In this document: piece by piece, positions 24,697 to 36,348 of the stretch
How the letters are laid out: each line of letters begins with the position of its first letter
Numbering within the stretch: position 1 is the stretch's first letter
Source: Amanita rubescens
Taxonomy: Eukaryota > Basidiomycota > Agaricomycetes > Agaricales > Amanitaceae
Assembly (NCBI GenBank): GCA_015039365.1
Contig: WION01000286.1
Coordinates: 1 to 64,000 of the forward strand
DNA length: 64,000 bases
Reading direction: 5' to 3'
Position numbers and translations under genes: made by a program
Notes under the pieces: model-generated
Told to the model about the DNA's origin: nothing
Database searches by the model: none
The model's input: only the letters and a program-made list of their open reading frames with translations

Positions 24697-25418
24697 TCAA
24701 TTTTGCATTGCCTTGTCAATTTTCCAGAAAGCATCCCCGGGCCCCGTCACTGGAGCTTCCACGAGCTCAACCTACGCAGAATCATTGTTAGGCGCGCGAT
24801 GTCATCTATGGGCAAGCGACTTACTACTTGGTCGTAATTGCTATCAAGCCAGACTTCATTCTCTTTGGGTTGAAAGATGCTAAGCCGTTGGTGCCTCTGG
24901 TTAGTGGACGAGCCGCAGGCCATAAATCACGATGATACTTGCATGTGGTATGGGTCCTCAGTAGCGAGATTGAACACCCATTTGTAGGGTTTGGTATGCC
25001 ATTCAAGTTCGTTTCCAACCTAAGTCACAGTAAAGGAAAAAACAAACGTGAAGAGTGAATCCCAGGACCGGGTAAGTTAAAACTGACTTTGCTTATACCA
25101 ATGAATAATCCGGCCTTGCCTGAAACCACGCTTTCGGTAGGTTCAGTGTCACTAACGGGCGGATCGATATCCACAACCTGCATTGAATGGATTGCGTTAA
25201 TAAACACGAAAGCTATGTGAGCTGGCACCGCAAACCGTATGGAGAGGAAAACCTTTGTTGGACTTGGGAACAGTCTCGACTAGATCCCCGTCCTTCTCGT
25301 ACCCAGTACTGACAATAAATCTGTCGGGATTCTGACTGTGGACGTGATAATTTTCACACAGGACAGGGAGTACACAGAAGAGCAGGCCTAAGGAGAGGTA
25401 GAGGAAAGAGCCACGCAT
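24697..25418 (-). CDS. small secreted protein, family of unknown function (copy A)
   Basis: Paralogue of the plus-strand gene at 40965-41658. Exon 1 (25418-25236) gives a signal peptide, MRGSFLYLSLGLLFCVLPVLC, then ENYHVHSQNPDRFIVSTG. Later exons read VVDIDPPVSDTEPTESVV, VGNELEWHTKPYKWVFN, KENEVWLDSNYDQV and the ending FWKIDKAMQN. Copy B matches at the same places (VVNIDPP, KLEWKTEPYNWTIN, WKIDKA), with introns in corresponding positions, including an unusual gtttgc donor after exon 1. About 150 aa. No known domain; the repeated Trp-x-Ile and aromatic spacing would fit a small beta-rich extracellular fold. The acceptor of the exon before KENEVWL is uncertain. Confidence 0.7.
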
Positions 25419-27166
25419 AATTGAAGGGCAAGAGGGGAAGTAAAGGCTAAACTTCACTGGGCCCTGGGGCGCCACCGAGACAGACAACTACCCATTTACG
25501 CAGCATTTGCCTGTACGTACGTTACTACACGGCAGGCGAGGTCGAAACGGATTGTTGACTTGATGATACCAGGGATAGTACTAGCGCAGAGAAGGCCGAT
25601 ACCATTGCTAGGGCCGCAAGAGGCAGGTTTCACAGTTATATCCCCCGGTTTCATACCAGTCATGCATGCGTGATTCACGGTTGACGCGGAACGTCGGACA
25701 ATGAGAATGCGAGAAGGCAGTAGCTTCTGCACTCATAGAGACTATTTCGTTCATTGCAAGCATAGATATAGTGCACGAAGGGCAACAAGGACCTTTGAGC
25801 TTGAGGGTAGTCTGGCTGGGAAATGCGGACAGCACTTCACACGGTTCGACAACTTTTGGCGGAAGATTCATGCTTATCCATACACTTGTTCTGAATATTC
25901 CGCAGCTCTGTCCCAAGGAGCAATCCTACCGTCTGGCTCGCGACGAGTCTACAACTATGCTCACAACAACCGCATTTACTTCAAAGGCACTGGTCAATTG
26001 CTCTCCTGTCTCGCTTTTTCCTTGCTCCAAGGATTGGGGTCATGAGGCTGCCAATACGCTCTGTGCCCGGCAGACGACAGACCATCCAGTTTCAGTCCTA
26101 CCATTCTATTCATTACGCGTCTTTTCTCTCGCTACTAAGTACGTGTGTATAATGTCCATGTGCTACTACGCTACGACGAAATAATAGCGGATTCTGTCTA
26201 GGTTTTTCTCCGTGCTCGGCTCGAGTCTAATTTCTTCTCACTTCCAGTTCATTTTCTGATCTAGCATCCTTGTATTAGACTCAGTTACATGCTTAGAGAC
26301 AAATACAACCTTGAAGTTTTGCCTCTGGCCCACTACTCTCTGCCGTTCATACGACTGGCCCTCAACGCCGATCGTTTCTGGTATTCTGGTTCAATGACTA
26401 AATTTTTCGACTTATCTAACCTTGCATTGGGGTAGGTAATAATAAGTAAGCCGCTGACAGATTGCCAATGGTGCGGCTCTCATGTTAACTCGGTTCCACA
26501 TTATTGCGGCGCGCTCCGTCCAGATTCTCCCAGAAATACTGCGCTGGCTAACCCCTCTTGAGATGATGGCGCAGTCTTTCGACAGGAGTGTCGACCCGAG
26601 TTTCGAGTTTGTCTACAAAAATGCGACTTGCAGAGAGACATCCTTTGGATGCCGTTCCGGTGACCTATCGAAGAAGATTCGTAAGAGCGATATACGGATC
26701 GCATACAAAACACCACCTTCACTGCATTGGTTACTTTTTTCAGCGCAGTATTATCTGAGCGAAAACGGAAACCAAATCCAGGCGCTGGATGACGGCGATG
26801 CGTTGATTCTTGCGGCTCTGTATAGTTCAAGGTTTTGACCCGTGTTGTCACTGGAAAACGTGGCACGAGACTGAGACAATGAAGCGTACATCATCGGTGC
26901 ATCGAATAGCTAAGCAGCCATAAGTTGACTGAGATGAGTCGTGGGACATGTCACGGTCTGGTGAAGCCAGATGCTGGTGGCGACAGATGTCTTTAACTCT
27001 TCTGGGGTCGGGTGGGGAATACGTCCTACTACGCATGGACTGCAGATTTGGGGAGAAGCGATATGGTTTGGCGGAAGATCCCGTATCGTGGAAAATGTGA
27101 CCAATATTGACAACTGGCGTGACAAGTAGGTCATCTGCGCTTCTTGATCCACCACCACCACTCAAT
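25419..27166. other. intergenic, 1.7 kb, only doubtful open frames
   Basis: The ~60 nt before 25418 resemble the same interval upstream of copy B, so the paralogues share a proximal promoter. Minus-strand frames at 25496-25916 encode Cys-rich stretches that might be exons of an unknown gene, but I could not join them convincingly. Frames at 26482-27183 on both strands show no protein features. Confidence 0.35.
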
Positions 27167-30100
27167 ATGAACATCGATTTCAAGGATAGTACTTTGAATG
27201 AAGTCCATGGTGACTATGTATGTGTCATGTTTATCACTCATAACACCGAAAACTGATATGACTTAGACACAGAATCAGAATGTCATAAATAGTGTGTCAC
27301 AATTAGCAATTCATGATTAAACTTTTTATCTCAAATGCTATATCTAGTAAATACAGAAGAGCTTCTTGGTTTGTTGTCTTAACCAAATCTCTACAATGAT
27401 TTTTCATACCTGAAACTCTTGTGCTGGCAGCAAAATTCAAAAAGTGGTTGACTGCCCCAGATCCATCAATTAATCATAACACTGCCAGAAAGAGGTACCA
27501 TCAAGACACTGGTCAGTGGATACTTGGGGATGAAAGATATGTTTCTTGGAAGGAGCAGCCCAATTCTCTCATCTGGATCAATGGCATATGTGAGTGAGAT
27601 GCACAGGTCTGATGGCTAGCCATTGACTGAAAGATTGATAGCTGGTTGTGGCAAGACAATCATCTGGTGAGAATCCTTCTTGCTTTTTTTGCCAGCCACC
27701 TGAGAAAAATTAGTTCCACCATCATTGAGAATATCAAAACCATTATCCAGAATCAACCTGGGTCTGGGGGTTTGGCCTATTTCTATTTTGACATCAATGA
27801 CAAAGCAAAGCAGACTTCTGAAAGTCTTCTTTCATCTCTAGTATTAAGTTTCACAGCAAGATCAAAAAAATATCTCTTCATGGAACAGCTTTATGAACAA
27901 CATGATCAATTACACAAGCCAACAGAGGATGAACTCCTTCATCTTCTTATGAAGCTCCTCTGTTGTTTCAAGGAAGTTTACATGGTTATTGATGCTCTGG
28001 ATGAATGTGATGATTATTACCAGCTATTTGATCAAGTGATCAGAGTTATTCATAAGTGGCAATTGCCACAACTTCACCTTTTAGTGAGCAGCAGGAGAGA
28101 GCAGGACATTGTTGCCACTATGGGAGAATACACCCCAGCTGAAATATCCCTGTCTGCAGGGTTAGTTCAGGGTGACATCATATCATACATCAATTCAGTT
28201 GTTGGAAAAGATCATAGGTTGAAGAAATGGGGTAATAAAGTACAACAAGATGTGAAGAATACACTCATTGGTGGTGCAAATGGAATGTATGTATCATGCT
28301 GTCATTATTATGAGCAGTTAAAGTAATTGAGTAGGTTTCGCTGGGTTGCATGCCAAATTGGAGAGCTGAGACACTGTCGCAGCCCAAAGGTGCTGATGGA
28401 CACATTAAAATGCCTTCCAAAGGATCTTGAAACTATATATGATCAAATACTTCAGAGGATTGATGAAAGAGAGATGCCATTTGCACAAATTATTTTACAG
28501 TGGTTAGTGTTAGGCATGAGGCCTTTAACACCAGAGCAACTAGCCACTGCTGTGACATTTGATCCATCCAGTGGTAACTTTGATCCCAGCTTAAGATTGG
28601 CATGCCCTGCTGAGGTATTAGAAATGTGCTCAAGTCTTGTAATAAAGACAGCTTCTGACACAGTTCAGTTAGCTCATGCATCTGTGCTGGAGTACTTTGT
28701 TCAGAAACCAAACAAGATTGGGTTGTCTGATTTAGATTCAGGCCATACTTCTATTGCTCACTGCTGTTTGATGTATCTTATGCAAGATGGATGGCATGTT
28801 AATCAGAGAAAGTTTCCACTGCTGCTGTATTCAGTTAATCTTTGGCCAAATCATTACCGGCTAAGCAACAAGAATACAGCATTACAAGACATTGTAACAA
28901 AACTTTTCCAAGATAAAAATGGTACTTTTCTCAAATGGAGTAAAATTTATCATGACAGTTGGAAAATAAGAAACTATTATGCTCATGCATCACCACTTTA
29001 TTATGCTGCACTACTTGGATTGGAAGATATTGTGGAGAACTTGAGTATAAATGATAGAGAGTTTCCAGTATATGCAAGGATTCTACATGTTGCAGTAATA
29101 GGTGGACATATTGAAATTGTTCAAATGCTTTTGGATAAAGGAGCAGATGTGAATGAATGGGGTGGACAATATGGCAATGCATTACATGCTGCATCGTTTT
29201 GTGGTTATGCTAAAATTGCCAAGCTTCTGTTGGACAATGGAGCAGATATAAATGCAATGGATGGTGAACATGGCAATGCATTACAAACTGCATCATCTTA
29301 TGGTCATGCTGAAATTGTCAAGTTTCTGTTGAATGATGGAGCAGATGTGAATGCACAGGGTGGAGTTTATGGTAATGCATTACATGCTGCATTAGAAAAG
29401 GGTTTCATAGAAATTGTCAAGCTTCTGTTGGACAATGGAGCAGATATAAATGCAATGAATGGTGAATATGGCAATGCATTGCAAGCTGCATCAGTGAAGG
29501 GTAATGCTGAAATTGTCAAGCTTCTGTTGGACAATGGAGCAGATATAAATGCAATGAATGGTGAATATGGCAATGCATTGCAAGCTGCATCAGTGAAGGG
29601 TAATGCTGAAATTGTCAAGCTTCTGTTGGACAATGGAGCAGATATAAATGCAATGAATGGTGAATATGGCAATGCATTGCAAGCTGCATCAGTGAAGGGC
29701 AATGCTGAAATTGTCAAGCTTCTCTTGGATAATGGAGCAAATGTGAATGTTCAGGGTGGAGTTTATGGCAATGCACTGCATGCTGCATTAGAAAATGGTT
29801 ATGTAGAAATTGTCAAGCTTCTGTTGGACAATGGAGCAGATATAAATTCAATGAATGGTGAATATGACAATGCATTGCAAGCTGCATCAGTAAAGGGCAA
29901 TGCTGAAATTGTCGAGCTTCTGTTGGATAATGGAGCAAATGTGAATGTTCAGGGTGGAGTTTATGGCAATGCATTGCAAGCTGCATCAGTAAAGGGCAAT
30001 GCTGAAATTGTCAAGCTTCTGTTGGATAATGGAGCAAATGTGAATGTTCAGGGTGGAGTTTATGGCAATGCAATGCATGCTGCATCAGAAAAGGGTTATG

Positions 30101-30927
30101 TAGAAATTGTCAAGCTTCTGTTGTACAATGGAGCAGATATAAATTCAATGAATGGTAAATATGGCAATGCATTGCAAGCTGCATCAGAAAAAGGTCATGC
30201 AGAAATTATCAGACTTCTTCTGGACAATGGAGCAGATGTCAATGCTCAGGGTGGTAAATATGGTACTGCATTGCAAGCTGCATCAGAGAGGGGCAATGCA
30301 GAAATTTTCCATCTTCTTCTGGACAAAGGAGCAGATGTGAATGCTCAGGGTGGTATATATGGTACTGCATTGCAAGCTGCATCAGAGAGGGGCAATACAG
30401 AAATTTTCCATCTTCTTCTGGCCAAAGGAGCAGATGTCAATGCTCAGGGTGGCCAATATGGTAATGCATTGCAAGCTGCATCAGTGAATGGCAATGCAGA
30501 AATCGTCAGACTTCTTCTGGACAAAGGAGCAGATGTGAATGCTCAGGGTGGTATATATGGTAATGCATTGCAAGCTGCATTAGAGAGGGGCAACATGGAA
30601 ATTTTCAGACTTCTTCTGGACAAAGGAGCAGATGTGAATGCTCAGGGTGGTAAATATGGTAATGCATTGCTGGTTGCATCAATAAAGGGTGATGCAGGCA
30701 TTGTCAGTCTTCTTCTGGATAAAGGAGCAGATGTGAATGGTCAAGGTGGTCTATGGGGTAATGCATTGCAAGCCGCATCAATGTGGGGTCATGCTGAAAT
30801 TGTCAGCCTTTTGTTGGACAAGGGGGCAGATGTGAATGCCAGTGTACTGCAGGTTGCAATGCTGTCACAGTATCCCGAAATTGTAAGGCAGCTCCTGTTG
30901 AGCAGGGGAGCAAATCCATCAGTATGA
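27167..30927 (+). CDS. NACHT-ankyrin NLR-like protein
   Basis: Fungal NLR-type STAND NTPase, the class linked to non-self recognition and heterokaryon incompatibility; a role here is inferred. A first exon (27167-27217, MNIDFKDSTLNEVHGDY) and TQNQNVIN after it resemble the short N-terminal segment of many basidiomycete NLRs. Exons between 27267 and 27430 are unresolved. From 27431: KFKKWLTAPDPSINHN, then WINGISGCGKTII (Walker A) split over exons 27431-27589, 27642-27666 (25 nt) and 27714-28286, with Walker B VYMVIDALDEC. Exon 28335-30927 starts MFRWVACQIGELRHCRS, then KCLPKDLETIYDQIL and a winged-helix-like segment, and ends with about 19 ankyrin repeats. The whole gene is AT-rich with A/T-ending codons, unlike its neighbours. 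Confidence 0.85.
29073..30924 (+). repeat. tandem 99-bp ankyrin-repeat array, about 19 units
   Basis: Each unit encodes 33 residues beginning GNAL[QH]AA and ending with GAD[IV]N plus a linker. Seventeen units start with GNA/GTA/DNA; one divergent unit precedes them and one follows. Three consecutive units near 29467-29745 are almost base-for-base identical. Two unit classes alternate, with linkers ending NGEY or GGVY, and HAA-type units recur among QAA-type units, which points to duplication of blocks larger than one unit. Confidence 0.9.
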
Positions 30928-31533
30928 TAATACATTGTATGTATGCTTCATATTAATTGGTTATGCTGAAATTCAAATACTCCTCTTAAAGGAGGCTGAC
31001 AAGTTGTAGTTGTTCCTGGATAGGCACCAGTAGATATGCTTATGCTTACATGAAATTGTACTATGTATTACATTTATATGATATGCAACATGATTTACAA
31101 TTGGCCACTTCCTTTCCATAGTTGAGAATGCAATGCAATGGCTCAAATGAGGACACACCTAATCAGCTTTAAACATACACAACAAGTTGGATGTTAATTT
31201 ATACATACTTTAATATAAGCTACATTGTGTATGTAGCACTTATATACATGATCATTATCCCTATGGATACAAGCACTAATTACACAACTAGGGAGCAAGC
31301 AGGTATGGATGGATTGGTGCTTGTAAGCTGTATACTTATTATACCAAAAAGGGAAATGTAGGGAAAGGTGGCACACATGTCAACAGGGCAGCAACAAGAT
31401 CGGAAAGAGAGAAAAAATCGAGTCACGTTCAATATCTGTGTCCTTTTTAACTAAAAAGAATAAAATCATCATCGCATAGGACAGTTCGCTCCATCGCCTG
31501 CCAGGCACTCTTCCGCGATGCACACGGATCAAA
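30928..31533. other. AT-rich intergenic stretch after the NLR
   Basis: It continues the AT-rich composition of the NLR gene until about 31400, then returns to the composition of the surroundings. No open frame of note. Probably NLR 3' flank. Confidence 0.5.
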
Positions 31534-32846
31534 TCAATACCGATCCGCGACAAGCGGGTACCCCATCGCCGCAAACTTTTGATAATACTGCTGCCCGTTC
31601 ACGCCGCCCACAAGACTCGGAGGCGCATGATACGCACTCCCATCATCATCATACCCGCCCAGACCAGCATGTGCACCAGGGGTCAATAGCAGATCTTTCA
31701 CTTCCCAAACGGTTGCTTTGGAGTCGCGGAAAACTCCAAATCCTCTTTCTGTTCATGCCAGTCAGCAAAGAAAGAAAAAGGGGGGCAACATAGGGAAGCA
31801 TAGGGACAGGAGACTTACAGTGATATAGTCCCAATACTTGTATACTATCATCATGCTCAAGAGGATACAGCGTGAAGAAGAATAGGCCATCGATGTAGTG
31901 TTTGATCACGTTGCATCCGAACGCAAACAACAGGGCCTGACCAATGGCGTAGAACGCGGTACAGAATACAATGTCACCCAGCGGCCAACGGTCTTCCAAT
32001 GTCCGGAAGACAAGGATGAGCTGTGAAATGATATAAATGACCACACAGACAATTTGCAAGTGGCCATAGAATATAGCTTTAAACGTGACGATGAAGAACG
32101 AGACGCCAAAGACGGAGATGCGGAGGAACTAGAGACGGGGATTAGATACACGTGGTTCGGAGAGACGGATGCGGAAGTGCGGAATACGCACCCAGAGGGA
32201 CAGTGGGGTACCGTCTTCAGCGAATTGGAACCCGACGAATCCGTTGATGAGTAAACATGCATGCACAGTGGCTACCAAACCGGTATACACAGCCGCAAAC
32301 CACTGCAGTGACACCGATCGACTGGATGGCTGGTATTAGCAGTGGGTGTGATACCGGAATCCAAAAACATGGCGAGAAGTTCAATGGCCATGTATGTCCA
32401 GAAAAACAATACAATGTCTTTCCGTCCTGTGGTGTGGGACATCATGTATCAGCTCGATCATGCGTCTTGGATGAGATACAAGCAAAGGGATGGGAGGCTG
32501 ACCTAGCGACTATATGCACGAAGCATGCTGCTAGAGAGCTTAGCAGTCGGTACCGTAACATCTCCGTGACGAAAAAAAAAGGAAAAAAGCGAATGAGGGG
32601 CCAAGTCGCAGAACACCACGACATTCGAAACCAGACCAAACCCTCTCCTGTCATATAACAAACAAAACAATCTCGCCCTTTCCATCCTTCTTCCACCACA
32701 CCGCAGAAGCCCCGAAAGACGAGGACATTCACAGGATTGAAAAATCAAGGTTCCGCCGACGTCCACATTCCTGGCTCGATACCTTGGTCAGATCCGAGGA
32801 GTGGACAAATGACCAACGCCGCCGTCTGGCAAAACGATATTCCCAT
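31534..32846 (-). pseudogene. CHS7: chitin synthase export chaperone (CHS7-like), disrupted
   Basis: Chs7 is a multi-spanning ER membrane protein that helps chitin synthase leave the ER. Nearly all family segments are present in order: [136 protein letters not shown] and a complete C-terminus to a stop at 31534. They do not lie in one spliceable frame. Frame breaks fall at about 32772 (GIEP/NVDVGG), 31864-31871 and 31724-31728. A 20-nt segment (32303-32322) interrupts SHP/WFAAV, and codons are missing near 31907-31926 and before GRKD. Protein conservation is otherwise high, so the damage is recent, or the gene uses unusual processing, or the sequence contains errors. Confidence 0.75.
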
Positions 32847-33876
32847 TTCTGCTGCCCTTGCTAAAATGTTTACGTGGGTAAAGACGAGCGTTGTCCAACC
32901 TGCGACTCTGGCTGCAGTGATTGGATCAGATGCAGGGACGACGACCACGACAGCGACAGAACAGGGATGTGTGCAGATATAGGTTCAGAAAAGGGCGGTG
33001 GAGGAGGAGGAACAACAACAATGCCAACAACGGGTATAGAAACGGAGACAGAACCCGCGGGTATGGCGACGCCAGCGCAGAAACAGACGTTGGTGACACC
33101 AATCGGACAAAAGTCCAGTTAAAAGCCGAGGTAAATGCAGAGATGGAAGTAGAGGAAGGTACGGAGACGATGACGCAGTTATGGGGGTACGTGCAAGTCC
33201 AATCAAGATGGGAAGGGTGAGTGTGTTAGCTTCTCTCGCTTTTATGTAAGTGAAGGAAAAAAGCGTACTGATACTGATTTTATCTTTGTTCGGTTTCTTG
33301 CTCTGCGTTGGACAGGTTTACCCTCCGCCAAGTGGCGTATGATATGGTGAGGCGGATACGCGTGGTGAAGTATGCGGCGGCGAGTTATCGGTGTGGAGGT
33401 ATAAGTGGCAAAAGTGGTAGAGGCGAGCAAGGAATGGAGGAATTGAAGACAGAGACGATGCAGGATGACTCCTTTTGCGAGAGAAGGCCATCGTATAGTG
33501 CGCTCCGATAGTTGGCAGTGGTTTCATAGGCTCAACTAATCGAGCGGGAGGCTTGCCTTGTTTCTCGAGACTAGCTTGAGGGCGACGCGAGTGACAGGAC
33601 GTTCGTAGCAGTAACGTACTTGCAGGAACGAACGGTTGTTCCCTCAGACACGTGACCAATCAATAGCGCGTCACCGCCGCCAGAACGGCGACGTGGTTTT
33701 CGTACACTTTAAAGATGGTTTGCACACCTGGTATGTGGTAGTACATATATCTATCCACTCGTGCTCCACCGACGCAGTTTTACTAGCTACAGGTTGCATA
33801 CCGCTGGCGACCTTGGGGATACGATGCCTCGCGGTGCCGGTGGTATCCTAGGATTCTTTCGAATGCGGAAGATTGG
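32847..33876. other. region upstream of the CHS7-like locus, no gene supported
   Basis: Purine-rich plus-strand frames around 32870-33220 and 33308-33511 encode low-complexity Arg/Asn/Gly-rich or unremarkable peptides. I do not accept them as genes. A transcript leader of the CHS7-like gene is expected at the left end. Confidence 0.4.
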
Positions 33877-34365
33877 ATGGCGGACGCGACCCAAAGTAGG
33901 TACTATCAAGTCTACATGGATCGGAGGATCAGAAACATGTGTCGTGGGGATGGAGAGACAATACTGGTTTGGTTGAACCATGTATGTCCAAATTTCATGG
34001 CTTGGAGGACAACGTGCCCCTCGCCGAGTGGGCTCATATCCATTGTATTCGAAAACAGCCCAGCCGATGTCACTGTTGGCAGAAATGATCTTGCACAGGC
34101 ATTCATAAAAGAGTTCCCAGTTGATGCGACCATAGTGCCAGAAGCGTTAGAAGGCCTGATCCAATACTTCTTGAATTTAGAACATATTGGACAAGGTGTT
34201 GCCGTCGGAATCGCTGTGGAAGCTCCGCACGCATGTGAAGGGGATCCTCGTAGAGCGAACAAGCGTCGGGAAAAGTGGACGATGGCACAATGGCAACCCT
34301 ACTTTAGAGTTTCTCGTGAGTATTGGCCAGGTCAGGCAAGGTTACACGTCGGCTTGTATCTCTAG
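33877..34365 (+). CDS. possible hypothetical protein, 162 aa
   Basis: Uninterrupted frame from ATG 33877 with mixed, protein-like composition (for example NDLAQAFIKEF and a GVAVGIAVEAP segment). I recognise no domain and see no intron, signal peptide or membrane segment. The antisense strand is also open for 116 codons, which weakens the case. It may be chance or a relic. Confidence 0.3.
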   Translation: MADATQSRYYQVYMDRRIRNMCRGDGETILVWLNHVCPNFMAWRTTCPSPSGLISIVFENSPADVTVGRNDLAQAFIKEFPVDATIVPEALEGLIQYFLNLEHIGQGVAVGIAVEAPHACEGDPRRANKRREKWTMAQWQPYFRVSREYWPGQARLHVGLYL

Positions 34366-34546
34366 GACCGAGCGCTCAGTCGTTCAAGACAGATGCTGGC
34401 CCGAGTACGTTTGCATGTGATGTTGATGTAAGTCTTGACCAGCAGACAATGCTTAGTGACGGAGTGACAATGAATGTATCCTAATCTAACGTACAACAAA
34501 TGAATACAAGCCAAGATGAGAACAGTACAATATAGAGAGATTAATA

Positions 34547-36280
34547 TCACTGCATGCCTTTGCTCGCAAGGCGTACGCCTTCCTGAATAGCAACGGCCTA
34601 CAGATAAAATTTGCTCAGCCAGGCCATCCAACAGCATACCAGGATGAACATACCTCTTCCACCCAGGGTAAACGGAAAAATTCGCTCCGTCTTAGGTCTT
34701 CTTGTCTCACTGTCATTCCTTCAGTAGGACCACTTCCCAGGACGGTCTCTAGATCACGCGACTGTGATTCTAGCCAGGTCTGTATGAATTTCGCTGGGTC
34801 TCTTGAAAACGACTCCAAAAACGTTCGTTTTATATATGAGTTGTGTAATGATTGCGCGAGAAGGGAGATCTGCGCAAAGTTAGCAAGGTCGTATTAAATA
34901 ATGTCCCCAAAACGCACCTCTTCATCGAGCTTGGTGAGACTCTCTACATTTTCTTTGCTTGGGTTCACCACCACTGCCATTTTGTTTTTCAACGTTGTAT
35001 CTTCCATTTTGATTTCAGCATCCCATGCTGATGGCCGCTCAGGCGGAGGAACAGTTGGATTAAGGGTATAGTGCAACACTATAGGCTCTGGTGCCGACAG
35101 AAAGCGATTAACAATTTCTGGCAAATTTTGGAAGTACACGCTCTCGGCGCCGAAAATCTGCGACAAGCGAACATTGTAACACCAGCCAGCGCGAAAAGGG
35201 TGACTTACAGGTAGAAGCTTTTCATCCGCTTTTATCACCCTCCTGTCTGCTTTCTCTTGAAGACTGTGCAATTTAATATAGTTCCAGAGTGCTTGAACCA
35301 CACCAACGCGACTTTCTTCCTTAATACCGAGGACGCTCGCTGATCTAGCTGTAGTCAAACGCTCTGAACGCTCTGAAATAGCTCACCTAGTTCGGGAAGT
35401 AGTTTGTATTGCTCGGGGAAATGCTCCAAGTACATGATCACGCGGATTCTCGTTGGCGAATCTCCTGTCCGCCTAACCGTGAAACCATCGAGGACAGGAT
35501 TGTGAGAACCGGGGGCACGGGGCCACTGTTGGTCAGGTAAGAATACTTATTTTCGGTTTGGTCGTGGTCCAAACCTCGACGACATTCCCGTCAGGGTATA
35601 AGTTGGTATCCCGGTCCAACTCGATTACGATTCGCTTAATCATGGTTGAAAACTTGCGCAGGGGCGCCTTGTCTCGACTTCGCTGGCTAGGCAGCTGAAA
35701 CGTGGTCAGATCAGTTCTTCCCTACTATTTCAGGGAACTTACTTCCAGTAATCTCCCTTCAACTTTGAATGACCACGCAGGGATACCCTCACCCGTCTCA
35801 AAGTTTGCCTGTGGGGCGACGTCTGACCCAGACTGCCACAACTGGCCGGAAACAGTGTGACTAAGGAATATACGAAGCGTTCGTGTCGTCTGCAATACAC
35901 AATCAGAGAACAGCAGGGATACACGTCTTTCAATGCCTCACAGTAGGAGTTCTTGACAGTGCATCCTGAACTTCAACCTTCTTCCTCATCATATTCCAAT
36001 CAAGCTTTCGTTCCATCTCAAGTAAATCTTGGTACATTTTCGAGTCTTGTCCAAAGTCCGGGTTTTGTAATATAGCAGCTGGAACGGATTTATCCGTAAT
36101 TTTGCGTTTCCTGAATGCGTCGTTTGAATGTTTACCTATCTCAATAGACGTATATACTCACTTTATTGACTTGGACACGTCCATGGCGGTATGACGAAAT
36201 CGGAAATTGGGATGCAGAAACAAGCAACGGATTGTTGTGTGACATCGTGGGAACTCTACGGGAACCGCCATAGGGACCAT
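34547..36280 (-). CDS. SWI/SNF-RSC subunit of the SMARCD/Snf12/Rsc6 family (SWIB domain)
   Basis: Accessory subunit of a chromatin remodelling complex. Spliced pieces in order: KKRKITDKSVPAAILQNP, MERKLDWNMMRKKVEVQDAL (SMARCD-type helix), TRTLRIFLSHTVSGQ, AWSFKVEGRLLE, KAPLRKFSTMIKRIVIELD, GFTVRRTGDSPTRIRVIM and then the SWIB/MDM2-type domain from ESRVGVVQALWNYIK through RRVIKADEKLLP to EIVNRFLSAPEPIVL. The C-terminus has helical FIQTWLESQSRDLE and ends VRLASKGMQ at 34547. Exon 1 must be read in the frame of MDVSKSIK, because only that phase joins to KRKITD. ATG 36280 gives a longer N-terminus and ATG 36184 a shorter one. It lies 68 bp downstream of the TAH18 stop, same strand. Confidence 0.88.
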
Positions 36281-36348
36281 GCTAATCACTCCTTCCTTAT
36301 TCTATTCTTTAAATTAGTTATTATATATCACATCGACTAGAAATTGAG

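Noticed and set aside
25496..25950. Possible Cys-rich gene on the minus strand
   Set aside because: Two frames look partly protein-like, but no start, signal peptide or splice pair joins them into a product.
29367..29717. Open 116-codon frame on the minus strand inside the ankyrin array
   Set aside because: It is the antisense of identical 99-bp units; periodicity keeps the frame open by repetition. No start context or domain.
29073..30924. Regular repeats that might suggest a CRISPR array
   Set aside because: The repeats are contiguous coding units of 99 bp without unique spacers and encode ankyrin motifs in a eukaryotic gene.
32870..33511. Plus-strand ORFs rich in Arg, Asn and Gly upstream of the CHS7 locus
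   Set aside because: Low-complexity sequence with overlapping frames on both strands and no conserved feature.
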